Source: Streptomyces actinomycinicus (GTDB taxonomy: Bacteria; Actinomycetota; Actinomycetes; Streptomycetales; Streptomycetaceae). From it: 64,000 nucleotides of DNA. Of this stretch, positions 53,605 to 63,212 are shown piece by piece. How positions within the stretch are numbered: position 1 is the first letter of the stretch; each line of letters starts with the position of its first letter. The stretch is from contig NZ_JAERRK010000006.1 in the NCBI RefSeq assembly GCF_016741775.1, positions 372,001-436,000 on the forward strand, in the 5' to 3' direction. The translations under genes were made by a program, and so were the position numbers. Below the pieces are notes generated by a model that saw nothing but the letters and a program-made list of their open reading frames with translations, was not told the origin of the DNA and made no database searches.

Positions 53605-53666
53605 CCTTCGCGGAAAGCGGCGCCGCGGCGGAATGCGATCATCTGCCGTCGGCGTTGCTGTAAAGC

Positions 53667-54611
53667 ATGACAACTCTGCATAAACTCGGTTCCTCCGACC
53701 TCGAGGTCTTCCCCCTCTCCCTCGGCGGCAACGTCTTCGGCTGGACCGCCGACGAGCAGACCTCCTTCGCCGTCCTCGACGCCTACACGGCCGCGGGCGG
53801 CAACTTCGTCGACACCGCCGACAGCTACAGCGCCTGGGTCGAGGGCAACCAGGGCGGCGAGTCCGAGACGGTCATCGGCAACTGGATGAGGGCGCGCGGC
53901 AACCGCTCCGAGGTCGTCATCGCCACCAAGGTCAGCCAGCACCCCCGGTTCCAGGGCCTGTCGGCGTCCAACATCAAGGCCGCCGCCGACGCGTCCCTGC
54001 GTCGCCTGGACACCGACTACATCGACCTCTACTACACGCACTTCGACAAGCCCGAGGTGCCGGTCGAGGAGATCATCGGCGCGCTGGACGAGCTGGTGAA
54101 GGCCGGCAAGGTCCGGCACATCGCCGCCTCCAACATCACCCCCGAGCGGCTGCAGGCCTCCCTCGACTTCTCCGACCGCGAGGGCCTGGCCCGCTACGTG
54201 GCCGTGCAGCCCCACTACAACCTGGTCTCCCGGGACACCTACGAGGGCCCGCTGCAGGATCTCGCCGCCCGAGAGGGCCTCGCCGCCGTCCCGTACTTCT
54301 CCCTCGCCTCCGGCTTCCTGACCGGCAAGTACCGGCCGGGCACGACGGTGGACAGCGCCCGCGCCGGCGGGGCCGCGAAGTACGCCGAGTCCGAACGCGG
54401 CCGGAAGGTCCTCGCGGCCCTCGACGAGATCGCCGCCGCCCACCGGGCCCCGGTCGCCACCGTCGCCCTCGCCTGGCTGGCCGCCCAGCCGACGATCGCG
54501 GCCCCCATCGCCTCGGCCAGGACGGTGCAGCAGCTGCCGGCCCTGCTGGGAGTGACAGAGCTGAAGCTGACGGACGCGGAAACCACCAAGCTGACAGAAG
54601 CCTCGTCCTAG
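53667..54611 (+). CDS. Aldo/keto reductase
   Basis: A 314-residue (alpha/beta)8 barrel enzyme using NADPH. Catalytic tetrad: Asp and Tyr in FVDTADSYSAW (~50-55), Lys in VIATKVSQ (~85), and His in LYYTHFDKP. The cofactor segment near the C-terminus includes PIASARTVQQLPALLGV. The N-terminus LGSSDLEVFPLSLGGNVFGWTAD is typical of the AKR11/12-like bacterial group. No ribosome site precedes the ATG (CTGTAAAGC), so it may be translated from a short leader. It is convergent with the PrsW-like gene; the 220 bases between hold nothing recognisable. Confidence 0.92.
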   Translation: MTTLHKLGSSDLEVFPLSLGGNVFGWTADEQTSFAVLDAYTAAGGNFVDTADSYSAWVEGNQGGESETVIGNWMRARGNRSEVVIATKVSQHPRFQGLSASNIKAAADASLRRLDTDYIDLYYTHFDKPEVPVEEIIGALDELVKAGKVRHIAASNITPERLQASLDFSDREGLARYVAVQPHYNLVSRDTYEGPLQDLAAREGLAAVPYFSLASGFLTGKYRPGTTVDSARAGGAAKYAESERGRKVLAALDEIAAAHRAPVATVALAWLAAQPTIAAPIASARTVQQLPALLGVTELKLTDAETTKLTEASS

Positions 54612-54833
54612 CCCCCGACCGGCTCCGCCGGAACACACCCCGCCTACCGGGAGCGTGTCTGCTGGGGCACGGCCGGGCGGCCGGCGCTGCGCGGGCCGGC
54701 GGTCGCGGCCGGGGCGGGCTCGACGGGCGGTCTCCCGCCGCGGCGGGACTCGCCGGTGGTTCTTCCCCGCCGCGACGGCGTCCGGCCACGACGGTGTGTT
54801 CCGGCGGTGCCGTGCGCTCCGCGGCCCGGGCGG

Positions 54834-56159
54834 CTAGGTCCGGTACGGGTTGTGCTCGGGGTACGGCACCGCCGGCCTGCCGTACGCCGGCCAGTACGCG
54901 ACGGGTGCCGGTCCCGTGTACACCGGCCGGACCGGCGCAGCCGCCCGCGCCGCATACTCCAGCGCCGGCCGCGCCACGTGCCGGCGCTGCCACAGCCCGT
55001 CCAGCAGTTCCCGCTCCCGCACCACGAAGTCGGCCCCCGCCTTCCCCCGGCGGCCCCGTTGCCGCAGCGTCGCGAGCGAGGTGGCGTCCCCCTCGTACCG
55101 GGCCACCTCCCGTGCCGCCGGCCGCCCGTGGTGGTGCCGGGCGTAGTCGCGGGCCATCCGCCGCGCCCGCATGGACCCGAGTGCGAACGGCTCGCCCGGA
55201 CCCAGCCACCCGGCCACCACGTACGCCGGCAGCTCCGCGCGCACGGTCCGCAGCTCCCGCTGCCGCGTGAAGACCGCGAGCCAGGTCAGCAGCGCGAACG
55301 CAGGCACCATGAAGGCGGCGTAGACGGCGAAGAAGCCGTACTCGCCGAAGGTGGAGGAGCTGTTCCAGAAGGCGTGCATGCTCATCGCGAGCAGCAGCCC
55401 GCAGACCGGCAGCAGGATCCGCCGTGCGTGCTGCCGCTCGGCGGACAGCGCGGCGATCCCGAAGCCGATGCCGGTGAGGACGGTGAACAGGGGGTGCGCG
55501 AACGGGGACATCACGATGCGCACGAAGAAGGTGGCGGCGGTGACGGAGGCGATGCCGCGGTCGCCGGTGAGCTGGTCGGTCCCGAAGGCCGTGCCGAGGT
55601 AGAGGATGTTCTCGGTGAACGCGAAGCCGGTCGCGGTGATGCCCGCTATCACCATCCCGTCCACGATCCCGGTGAAGTCACGCCTGCGGAACAGGAAGAC
55701 CAGCAGCACGGCCGCGGCCTTGGCGGACTCCTCCACGATCGGCGCTATCACCGTGGCGCCGAGAGTGTCGGCGCTGGCCGGATCCGCGACCGAGGTGGCT
55801 ATCCATCTGGTCGCGAAGCTGTTGGCCACGATGGCTATCAGCGCCGCCGCACACGCTCCCCAGGCGAAGGCGAAGACCAGGTTCCGCCAGGGTCCGGGCT
55901 GCACCCGGTCCAGCCAGCGGAAGGCGGCTATCAGCCAGGGCACGGGCAGCACGGCCAGCCCCAGCCCGACGAGGAACCCCTCGGTGCCGGTCTGCCGCCG
56001 CACGAGCGCGAGGATCACCAGCCCGGACAGCGCGAGCAGGCTGCTCAGTGCCCCGTACCGCACCCACTTGCGCTGCCACCAGTGCGGGTGGCGCAGGAGC
56101 ACACCGTCGCCGGGGCTCGGGGGATACGTCGGAAACGGAGGACTGGTGGCCACAGGCAT
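54834..56159 (-). CDS. PrsW-family intramembrane metalloprotease
   Basis: A 441-residue integral membrane protein with about eight helices in the first ~300 residues. The catalytic motifs of PrsW/CPBP-like proteases are visible: IVEESAKAAAVLL (Glu 143-144), FAFTENILYLG (~178) and MHAFWN (~262). PrsW cleaves anti-sigma factors in Bacillus and is linked to envelope stress; the substrate here is unknown. The cytoplasmic C-terminus (~140 residues) is an extension, Arg-rich (MRARRMARDYARHHH) and ending in a Pro/Tyr-rich tail (PVAYWPAYGRPAVPYPEHNPY) that the Bacillus enzyme lacks. Confidence 0.9.
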   Translation of the reverse strand: MPVATSPPFPTYPPSPGDGVLLRHPHWWQRKWVRYGALSSLLALSGLVILALVRRQTGTEGFLVGLGLAVLPVPWLIAAFRWLDRVQPGPWRNLVFAFAWGACAAALIAIVANSFATRWIATSVADPASADTLGATVIAPIVEESAKAAAVLLVFLFRRRDFTGIVDGMVIAGITATGFAFTENILYLGTAFGTDQLTGDRGIASVTAATFFVRIVMSPFAHPLFTVLTGIGFGIAALSAERQHARRILLPVCGLLLAMSMHAFWNSSSTFGEYGFFAVYAAFMVPAFALLTWLAVFTRQRELRTVRAELPAYVVAGWLGPGEPFALGSMRARRMARDYARHHHGRPAAREVARYEGDATSLATLRQRGRRGKAGADFVVRERELLDGLWQRRHVARPALEYAARAAAPVRPVYTGPAPVAYWPAYGRPAVPYPEHNPYRT

Positions 56160-56196
56160 CGACCCTAACGGTGACGGGACGAGGGGCTGGAGCGGA

Positions 56197-57024
56197 TTAT
56201 CGGCCCTGGCTGTGCGGTACGCGCCGGAACAGCAGATCGTTCACGACATGTCCCTTGTCCAGTCCCTGTCCCTCGAAACGGGTCAGCGGCCGGAACTCCG
56301 GGCGTGGCGCGAAACCACCGTCGGCCTGGGTGTTCTCGAAGTCGGGATGTGCGGTGAGCACGTCCAGCATCTGTTCGGCGTACGGCTCCCAGTCGGTCGC
56401 GCAGTGCACGATCGCGCCGGGCTTGAGCCGGGTCGTGGCGAGCGACAGGAACTCGGGCTGGATCAGCCGGCGCTTGTGGTGCCGCTTCTTCGGCCAGGGG
56501 TCCGGGAAGTAGACGCGCAGCCCGTCCAGCGAGTCCGGGGTGAGCATCTCCCGAAGCAGGATGATCGCGTCACCGTTGCCCACGCGGACGTTGTCCAGAC
56601 CGTTCCGGTCGGCGAGGTTGAGCAGGTTGCCCTGGCCCGGCGTGTGCACGTCCACGGCCAGGACGTTGGTGCCCGGGTCGGCCGCGGCCATCTGCGCGGT
56701 CGCCTCGCCCATCCCGAACCCGATCTCCAGGACCACGGGACGGTCGTTCCCGAACAGCTCGCCGAAGTCGATCACCCGCTGCCCGTCGATGTCCAGGCCC
56801 CACTTCGGCCACAGCCGCTGCAGGGCGTCCGCCTGTCCGGCGGTCACCCGGCTGCGCCGCGGCTGGAAGCTCCGGATCCGCCGCTCGAAGTGCGATCCGG
56901 CGGGATCGGCCCTGGGCCCGTCCGGAAAGCGCGGCTCACCCTTCGCCCGGGTGTGCCGGATGGAGGCACCGGGGCGGTGGGGGGCCGAGGGCGGGGCGTC
57001 GGGGGAGTTCAGGGAGTCAGACAC
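56197..57024 (-). CDS. trmB: tRNA (guanine-N7-)-methyltransferase
   Basis: A 275-residue SAM-dependent enzyme that modifies G46 of tRNA. Motifs are VVLEIGFGMGEATAQMAAADP (SAM site), VDVHTPGQGNLL, FPDPWPKKRHHKRRL (family signature) and the C-terminal FEGQGLDKGHVVNDLLFRR. The actinobacterial version has an N-terminal extension with IRSFQPRRSRVTAGQ. The GTG at 57024 (VSDSLNSPD) is preferred; TAAAAT on the minus strand at 57033-57038 fits a -10 giving a near-leaderless mRNA. Downstream of lhgO on the same strand. Confidence 0.95.
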   Translation of the reverse strand: MSDSLNSPDAPPSAPHRPGASIRHTRAKGEPRFPDGPRADPAGSHFERRIRSFQPRRSRVTAGQADALQRLWPKWGLDIDGQRVIDFGELFGNDRPVVLEIGFGMGEATAQMAAADPGTNVLAVDVHTPGQGNLLNLADRNGLDNVRVGNGDAIILLREMLTPDSLDGLRVYFPDPWPKKRHHKRRLIQPEFLSLATTRLKPGAIVHCATDWEPYAEQMLDVLTAHPDFENTQADGGFAPRPEFRPLTRFEGQGLDKGHVVNDLLFRRVPHSQGR

Positions 57025-57282
57025 AGTAAGCACAATTTTAAGGCGCACCGCCGAGGCCCCCGACCAGCCACCACCCTCGACGACAGCCCGCCGGCAGACG
57101 GCCCCGGACGGACGGCTCCGGCACCTTCCCGGCCGGCGGCCGGTGGCGGTCGGGGGCCCTTCCCGCCGGCCGTCATGGCCGGGCGGTCCGGCACCCAGGT
57201 CGGCGCCGTGCTCGACCGCAACGGACTGTGCCCGGGCCGCCAGAAGTAGGGGTCCAGGAAGGCGCAGCCCCTGGACGGGCCA

Positions 57283-58500
57283 CTACAGCGAACCGAGCAT
57301 CGCCAGCACCCGCCGCCCGACCTCCCGCCCGATCGGCAGCGACGCCGTCGCCGCGGGGGACGGCGCGTTGAGCACATGCACCGCCCGCGCCCCCTCCTTG
57401 ATCAGGAAGTCGTCCACCAGCGTCCCGTCCCGCAGCACCGCCTGCGCCCGCACCCCGGCAGGGGCCCGCACCAGATCCCCGGCCTCCGCCGCGGGCAGCA
57501 GCCTGCGCACCGCCTCCAGGAACGCCGCCTTGGACACCGAGCGGCGCAGCTCACCCGCTCCGTACCGCCAGTGCCGCCGGGCGATCGCCCACGACCCCGG
57601 CCAAGCCACCGTGCCGGCCAGCTCCCGGGGCCGTACGACGCCCCAGCCGTATCCCTCCCGGGCCAGCGCCGGCACCGCGTTGGGGCCGATGTGCACGCCC
57701 CCGTCGATGCCCCGGGTCAGATGCACCCCGAGGAACGGGAACGCAGGGTCCGGCACCGGATACACCAGCCCGCGCACCAGCTCCGGCCGGGCCAGCTCGT
57801 AGTACTCGCCGCGGAACGGCACGATCCGTACCTCGGGCTCGTCCCCCGTCAGCCGGGCCACCTCGTCGCAGTACAGGCCGGCGCAGTTCACCAGCACCCG
57901 CCCGCGGACGACGTCCCCCGCCGCGGTGAGGACGGCCACGCCCCGGTCCGGCCGCCGGTCCACCCGGACGACCCGTGCGCCGTAACGGATCTCCGCCCCG
58001 GACGCCCGGGCCAGCTCGCGGGCGACGCCCACGAAGTCGCACACCCCGGTCGTCCCGACGTGTATGGCGGCCAGGCCGCGCACCTCCGGCTCGTACCCCG
58101 CGATCTGGGCGGGGCCCAGCTCGCGCACCGGGATCCCGTTCTCCCGGCCGCGCTGCACGAGCGCGTGCAGCCGGGGCAGCTCCTCCCGCTCGGTGGCGAC
58201 GATCAGCTTGCCGGTGACGGCGTGCGCGATGCCGTACTCGGCGCAGAACTTCACCATCTCGGCGGCGCCGCTCACCGCGTACCGCGCCTTGAGGGATCCG
58301 GGGCGGTAGTAGATCCCGCTGTGGATGACGCCGCTGTTGCGTCCCGTCTGGTGCCGGGCCGGTCCGTGCTCCTTCTCCAGCACGCACACGCGGCTACCCG
58401 GTGCGGTCCGCGTGATCGCGTACGCCGTCGACAGCCCGACGATCCCCCCACCGATCACGAGCACATCACAGTCGTACGCACCGGCCCGCACCTGCACCAC
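57283..58500 (-). CDS. lhgO: L-2-hydroxyglutarate oxidase/dehydrogenase
   Basis: A 405-residue FAD enzyme that returns L-2-hydroxyglutarate to 2-oxoglutarate. It begins DVLVIGGGIVGLSTAYAITRTAPGSRVCVLEKE (FAD Rossmann) followed by the LhgO signature HQTGRNSGVIHSGIYYRPGSLKA, VNCAGLYCDEVARL, PFRGEYYEL and GVHLTRGIDGGVHIGPNAV. Length is normal. The 258 bases between it and trmB contain no gene I can support; a plus-strand frame there (MAGRSGTQVGAVLDRNG) is probably chance. Confidence 0.93.
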   Translation of the reverse strand: MVQVRAGAYDCDVLVIGGGIVGLSTAYAITRTAPGSRVCVLEKEHGPARHQTGRNSGVIHSGIYYRPGSLKARYAVSGAAEMVKFCAEYGIAHAVTGKLIVATEREELPRLHALVQRGRENGIPVRELGPAQIAGYEPEVRGLAAIHVGTTGVCDFVGVARELARASGAEIRYGARVVRVDRRPDRGVAVLTAAGDVVRGRVLVNCAGLYCDEVARLTGDEPEVRIVPFRGEYYELARPELVRGLVYPVPDPAFPFLGVHLTRGIDGGVHIGPNAVPALAREGYGWGVVRPRELAGTVAWPGSWAIARRHWRYGAGELRRSVSKAAFLEAVRRLLPAAEAGDLVRAPAGVRAQAVLRDGTLVDDFLIKEGARAVHVLNAPSPAATASLPIGREVGRRVLAMLGSL

Positions 58501-58559
58501 CTCCGCCCTCGATAGTGCACTGCGCCACTGACACCGCCTTCAAACGCCGCCCCCGAAAG

Positions 58560-58675
58560 CACCCCGAAAGGGGCGCGGGAACCGCGCGACGAGCCACGGC
58601 ACACCGGCAGTCGCGGGACCGCACCGGCGCCCCGGAAGGGGCGCGGGGAACTGCGCGACCAGCCACGACGGGCCC
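58560..58675. repeat. Two copies of a Streptomyces interspersed repeat
   Basis: Copies at 58560-58597 and 58629-58675 share CCCCGAAAGGGGCGCGGGAAC, C/TGCGCGAC(C/G)AGCCAC and related bases. They are reverse complements of the elements at 37361-37552 and 63041-63143. They lie in the 218-base gap between lhgO and the NsdA-like gene and can form CCCC/GGGG hairpins. Confidence 0.85.
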
Positions 58676-58718
58676 GCGGCCGCGAGCCGGCGGCGGCCCG
58701 GCAGGCGAGGGGCGGCCC

Positions 58719-60143
58719 TCACGCCGGTGCCATCAGAAGCGGCCTGGCCCGCTCCCGCAGCTCCACCACCCGCGGCTCGTCCCCGTACGGCTCCAGCCGG
58801 TGGAGCAGATCCTTCACGTACTCCGTCGTCCGGGCCGACGAGATCCGCCCGGCCACCTCCACGGCCCGCACACCCTGTTCGCAGGCCGCGTCCAGGTTCC
58901 CCGACTCCAGTTCGGCCACCGCCGAGACGACCAGCCGCAGTCCGTGCGACCGCACGAACTCCTCCGTCGGCTTGGACAGCGCCTGCTCGGTGAACCGCCG
59001 CACCTGCCGCGGCGCCTTCAAGTCGCGGTAGCACTCGGCCGCATCGGCGGCGAACCGGTCGTACCCGTAGAAACCGAGCCAGGACGGGTCGTTGTCGCCC
59101 TCCCGGGACCGCTCCAGCCAGCCCTCGGCCGCCTTCAGTGCGGTGCCGGCCGCCTGCGCGTCTCCCGCGCGCGCATGCGCCCGTGCCTCGACCAGCCGGA
59201 AGAAGCTCATCGTCCGCGCGGTCGCCAGTCCCCGGTTCCGCTCCAGCGCGGCCTGCGCCAGGTCGACCCCCTCGTCGCCGAACCCCCGGTAGGTCGCCTG
59301 CAGCGACATGGAGGCGAGGACGTAGCCTCCCAGCGGGACGTCCGCCGCCGCGCGCGCGAGGCGCAGCGCCTGGATGTAGTACCGCTGCGCGGCCTCCTGC
59401 TGCCCGGTGTCGAAGGCCATCCAGCCGGCCAGCCGGGTGAGTTCGGCGGAGGCGCCGAACAGGGCGCGGCCGACCTCGTCGGAGTAGGAGCCGAGCAGCA
59501 GCGGCGCCGCCTCCACCCGCAGACACTCGGGCACCATGGACGAACGCCAGTCACCGCCTCCGTATTTGGAGTCCCAGCGCCTGGCGTCCTCGGCGGCTTC
59601 CCGCAGCTTCTGCACGTCGCTGTGGCCGACTTTGATCGGTGCGCCGGAACCCTCGGCGGAGCCCGCCTCCCGCGCGACCGAGCTGTCGGCGGGGGTTATC
59701 AGCCATCGTGAGGCGGGCGTTGCGTATGCGCTCACTGCGAACGATCCGGCGAGTGACTGCCAGATGCCGCCGGAGCCGGCCCGGCGCCCGGCGAGGTCGA
59801 GACGGTACAGCTCCGTCGCCGACTTCACCGCCTGTCCTACGTCTCTGGGGAAGGCGAGGCCCACTTCGGGCGCGGGGTCCGCGTCCGCCAGGCCGATCTC
59901 GTGGAGCGGCACGGGGCGGCCGAGCTTCTGGCCGATGGCGGCGGCGATGAGGTGCGGTGCCGCACCCTGCGGCACCATTCCCTTCGACACCCAGCGCGCC
60001 ACCGACGTCTTGTCGTAGCGAAGAGTCAACCCGCGTTGCGCACCAAGGTCGTTGACGCGTCGCGCGAGCCCTGCGTTGCTGATTCCCGCGAGGGCGAGAA
60101 CGGTGCCGAGCTTTTCGTTCGGCCCGCGTTGCTCCCTGGACAT
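58719..60143 (-). CDS. NsdA-like sporulation-associated TPR regulator
   Basis: A 474-residue cytoplasmic protein. The N-terminus ([46 protein letters not shown]) is an XRE-like helix-turn-helix with a wide middle. The rest is a series of helix pairs consistent with tetratricopeptide repeats ([64 protein letters not shown]). NsdA and its Streptomyces relatives of this layout influence aerial growth and antibiotic output. The ATG at 60143 follows GAGGGGTGG; longer frames give unconserved Arg-rich sequence. Confidence 0.85.
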   Translation of the reverse strand: MSREQRGPNEKLGTVLALAGISNAGLARRVNDLGAQRGLTLRYDKTSVARWVSKGMVPQGAAPHLIAAAIGQKLGRPVPLHEIGLADADPAPEVGLAFPRDVGQAVKSATELYRLDLAGRRAGSGGIWQSLAGSFAVSAYATPASRWLITPADSSVAREAGSAEGSGAPIKVGHSDVQKLREAAEDARRWDSKYGGGDWRSSMVPECLRVEAAPLLLGSYSDEVGRALFGASAELTRLAGWMAFDTGQQEAAQRYYIQALRLARAAADVPLGGYVLASMSLQATYRGFGDEGVDLAQAALERNRGLATARTMSFFRLVEARAHARAGDAQAAGTALKAAEGWLERSREGDNDPSWLGFYGYDRFAADAAECYRDLKAPRQVRRFTEQALSKPTEEFVRSHGLRLVVSAVAELESGNLDAACEQGVRAVEVAGRISSARTTEYVKDLLHRLEPYGDEPRVVELRERARPLLMAPA

Positions 60144-60867
60144 GCGCCACCCCTCGACACAGACGGCTGTCGCGCTGGCATAACCACGCGGCATTCGTAA
60201 ACCCAGCGTAGTTCGCCGCATCCCAAGCGTTAAGGGGCATTGTTCCGGATGGCGGGATTGTGGTCCGTACGGAAGTACGGCCCTGTACGCACCGTGCACG
60301 GTGCGTCGCGGCGTGCCCCCGGCCGTGTGGCCGTGCGCCCGTCCGTGCGCTCTTCTCCGGCCACCGGGGGAGCGGTTCCATGGCTCTTGCGTGGGTCGGC
60401 CCGCTGTACTGGATCCAGTGGGCTGGGGGACACCGCCACCTTCATCCCCGCGGGTGGCGGACCGGTCCGGGAGGCGACACCCGCCTCCCGGACTGTGCGC
60501 GTGTGCGGGCCACCGCGCGCTCCGCAGGCCTGTACGGAGCGTGCTCATCTTGCGCCGTACTCCACGGATTTGGCCGAAAATCGACCCCCTTCATATGCGG
60601 TGAATTGCCCCTGCGACCATGCAACTTGAGGGCGTGAAGGGCGTTTTGGGGGAGCGCATTGGGGGCGCATTCGCGCCGCACCCATCGGACGTCTCCCAGG
60701 TCCGGCGCATCCCGTCCCCTGCGGCCGCCCGTCAACTCGCCGCGCGGGCCAAGGGAACTTCACACGGTCCGAGGCGGTGCCGCCGCCCCTCTCCGGCGCG
60801 TTCTTCATGGCAGCATGGGGTCCGGTTCGTACGGTGCACTGGTTGTCCACGGTCTGTGGAGGCGTCG
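60144..60867. promoter_or_regulatory. Divergent intergenic region with two palindromes
   Basis: 724 bases between the NsdA-like gene (minus) and the asparagine-synthetase-like gene (plus), no convincing gene. CCGTAC-GGAA-GTACGG (60265-60280) and ACGCACCGTG plus its exact complement (60287-60306) lie side by side, ~120-165 bases upstream of the NsdA-like start. A lower-GC patch at ~60555-60605 could hold a promoter. No lasso-peptide-like precursor is recognisable. Confidence 0.5.
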
Positions 60868-62943
60868 ATGCGGTGGTTGGTGGGTTGGAGCAGCACCGCC
60901 GCGGGCGTCGCCGGGACCGGTTCCGCGGGCGCCACCGGATACGACGGCGAGACCCTGCAGCCGGTCGGCTCCCAACTCCTGTGGGGCGACCCTGACCCGC
61001 TGTGGGCCGTGGGCGACTGGCGCCCGGACGAGGTGCGTGTGGTGCACGCCGACCCACAGAACCGGATCGCCGTCCTCGGCATCTGCGGTGCCTCCGACGA
61101 GGAACTGCGCCGCGGCCTGTTCACCGCGCGCGGAGGCGCGCTGCGCCATCTGACCACCTGGCCCGGCAGCTACACGGCCGTCGTCCAGGCCGGCCGCCGC
61201 ATCACCGTGTGCGGTGATCTCGCGGGCGCCCGGCCGGTGTTCCACACCCCCTGGGCCGGCGGCACGGCCTACGCCACCGCCGCGCTGCCCCTCGCCGACC
61301 TCGTCGAGGCCAACCTCGACTTCACCCACCTCGCCGCCCTGCTCGCCGCCCCGGACGTACCGGCCGCGCTGCGCGACACCACCCCGTACGACGGCGTGCG
61401 CCGCATTCCGCCGGGGCATGCGCTGGTGCTGCGCGCAGGGGCACGCGAGATCGCCGGGTACGAGCCGGTCGCCTCCCTCGCCGTGGCCGCACCCCCGGCC
61501 GAACCCGGCCGTGCCGTGGACGCCGTACGGGACGCCCTGGTGGAGGCGGTCCGCACCCGGCTGTCGGCACCCCGGCACGTGCCCGACCTCGACCCCGGGC
61601 CGGTGCCCGGCATGGGCCCGGCGGAGCGGCGGGCCGCGCGCGGGATGCCGGTTCCCGGCATCGGCGCCGACCTGTCCGGCGGGCCCGCCTCCGGCACCCT
61701 CGCGCTGCTGGCCGCCGGGCTGCCCGGCAGACCCGGCACGCTGCTCGGGCACGGCACGGGCGCGGGTGAACGCCTCCTCGCCGTCACCTTCAACGACCTG
61801 GCCGTGCCCGGCCGCGAGGCCGAACTCGAACGTGCCGGTGCCCTGGCCGCGAACCCCCGCCTGCACCACGTCGTGGTCACCGGGGGCGAGGAGACCCTGC
61901 CGTACGCCGACCTCGACGGCCCGCTCACCGACGAGCCGGGACCCTCCCTCGTGCTGGCCGGCCGGCACCGGGCGCGCCTCGCCGCCGGCAGCGCCGACCA
62001 CTTCACCGGCCACGGCGCCCGCCAGGTCCTCGACGCGCACCCGGCCCGCCTCGCCGACCTGCTGATGGACCGGCAGCGGCGGCACCTGGTCCGGCCGGTC
62101 GCCGCGCTGGCCCGCGCCGACGGCTCGGTGATGGTCCCCGCGCGCGTGTACGGCGCGGCCCGCCGCCTCGCCCGCACTCCCTACCGGGCCGGCCTTGAGG
62201 TACTGGCCGAGCGGCTGATGCGCCGCCGCTTCGACGAGCCCAAGGGGGCGGTCGGCGCGTCCCTCGCCGCGCTGACCTGGGCCAGACCCGGGCCGGCCGC
62301 ACGGTGGCTGACGGGTGAGGCGCTGGCTGAAGTATCGGTTCTGCTGGGGATGGAAGCGGACCGCTCCGGCAGCGGCGCGCAGCGTCCCGGCGACTACCGT
62401 GCGCGCGCGGCTCTCGCCCGGCACGCCGCCGACCTGCGCGTCCTGGAACAGGCCGCGGAGATCCGCTCCCAGCGGCTGCACGCCCCGTTCCTCGACAACC
62501 AGGTCGTCCGCGCCTGCCGCGACCTCCCCGAAGCACTGCGCGTCCAGCCCGGCGCGCGCGCCGCGATCCTCCGTACGGTCCTGGAGGGCGCCGGCGTCAC
62601 CGACCTCCCGCCCGGCTGGGGCGCCCCCTCGCACGCCTCCTCGGCGGCGGCCGCGCGCGCGGGGCTGCGGGTCGCGGCCGACCCCCTCATGGACCTCTTC
62701 GCCACGCCCCTCCTGGCCGACGCCGGCCTGGTGGAGGCCCGCGTCATCCGCAAGGCGCTGCGTGCCACCGCGGCCGGTGAGCCCCTCCCCCTGGACGGCC
62801 TCGCCGACCTCGTCTCCCTCGAACTCTGGCTGCGCCGCCTGCTCTCCCGCCGAGGCACGTGCTGGACGGGCACGCCTTCACGCGCCCGCGCGGTCCCTTC
62901 GGGCATCCAGCCGAGAAGGGGCGCGCTGGCGCCGGGGGCGTGA
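60868..62943 (+). CDS. Asparagine-synthetase-like protein with degenerate motifs
   Basis: A 691-residue protein with the two-part layout of asparagine/beta-lactam/lasso-type synthetases. The N-terminal domain resembles the glutaminase half (GDLAGARPVFHT) but begins MRWLVGWSS, so the Cys-2 nucleophile is absent. The ATP-pyrophosphatase half has SGGPAS at ~270-275 where SGGxDS is expected and TGHGARQVL (~380) where GxGGDE is expected. SQRLHAPFLDNQVVRACRDLPEALRVQPG near the end is the family's C-terminal segment. The ATG follows GGAGG. It is probably a pseudoenzyme, or uses altered chemistry; the family recurs at this locus in Streptomyces, function unknown. Confidence 0.75.
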   Translation: MRWLVGWSSTAAGVAGTGSAGATGYDGETLQPVGSQLLWGDPDPLWAVGDWRPDEVRVVHADPQNRIAVLGICGASDEELRRGLFTARGGALRHLTTWPGSYTAVVQAGRRITVCGDLAGARPVFHTPWAGGTAYATAALPLADLVEANLDFTHLAALLAAPDVPAALRDTTPYDGVRRIPPGHALVLRAGAREIAGYEPVASLAVAAPPAEPGRAVDAVRDALVEAVRTRLSAPRHVPDLDPGPVPGMGPAERRAARGMPVPGIGADLSGGPASGTLALLAAGLPGRPGTLLGHGTGAGERLLAVTFNDLAVPGREAELERAGALAANPRLHHVVVTGGEETLPYADLDGPLTDEPGPSLVLAGRHRARLAAGSADHFTGHGARQVLDAHPARLADLLMDRQRRHLVRPVAALARADGSVMVPARVYGAARRLARTPYRAGLEVLAERLMRRRFDEPKGAVGASLAALTWARPGPAARWLTGEALAEVSVLLGMEADRSGSGAQRPGDYRARAALARHAADLRVLEQAAEIRSQRLHAPFLDNQVVRACRDLPEALRVQPGARAAILRTVLEGAGVTDLPPGWGAPSHASSAAAARAGLRVAADPLMDLFATPLLADAGLVEARVIRKALRATAAGEPLPLDGLADLVSLELWLRRLLSRRGTCWTGTPSRARAVPSGIQPRRGALAPGA

Positions 62944-62968
62944 GCGGCGTCGGGGGCCGGCCGCGGGT

Positions 62969-63034
62969 GGGTGGCGGCCGTCTTCCGGGTGCGGGTGCGT
63001 CGGGTGGCGGCCGTCTTCCGGGTGCGGGTGCGTC
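62969..63034. repeat. Exact 33-base tandem duplication
   Basis: The unit starts GGGTGGCGGCCGTCTTCCGG and is present twice head to tail, 25 bases after the asparagine-synthetase-like stop. Confidence 0.9.
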
Positions 63035-63040
63035 GTGGTT

Positions 63041-63143
63041 GGTTGCGTAGTTCCCCGCGCCCCTTGGGGTGGTGGCCGTCCGGTGGTTGTGGTGCGGGTG
63101 GGTTGTGGCTGGTTGCGTAGTTCCCCGCGCTCCTTGGGGGACC
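63041..63143. repeat. Two copies of a Streptomyces interspersed repeat, 70 bases apart
   Basis: GGTTGCGTAGTTCCCCGCGC followed by CCCTTGGGG (63041-63069) and TCCTTGGGG (63111-63139). The same family as at 37361-37552 and, inverted, 58560-58675. Confidence 0.85.
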
Positions 63144-63200
63144 GGTCGTGACGGAACGCCGGCCGTTGGAACCCCCGTGTCGCAGTGCTCGCTTCCCGGC

Positions 63201-63206
63201 GACAAT
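63201..63206 (+). promoter_or_regulatory. Candidate -10 box of the SARP gene
   Basis: GACAAT ends 6 bases before the GTG at 63213. The SARP mRNA may be leaderless; no ribosome site is seen. Confidence 0.4.
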
Positions 63207-63212
63207 GACCAC

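Noticed and set aside
57060..57282. Plus-strand gene between trmB and lhgO
   Set aside because: The frame ending VGAVLDRNGLCPGRQK has no start, ribosome site or domain.
60240..60867. Lasso-peptide precursor upstream of the asparagine-synthetase-like gene
   Set aside because: Small frames lack a leader with the YxxPxL motif and a core with Thr at -2 and an acidic residue at 7-9; no RRE or protease gene nearby.
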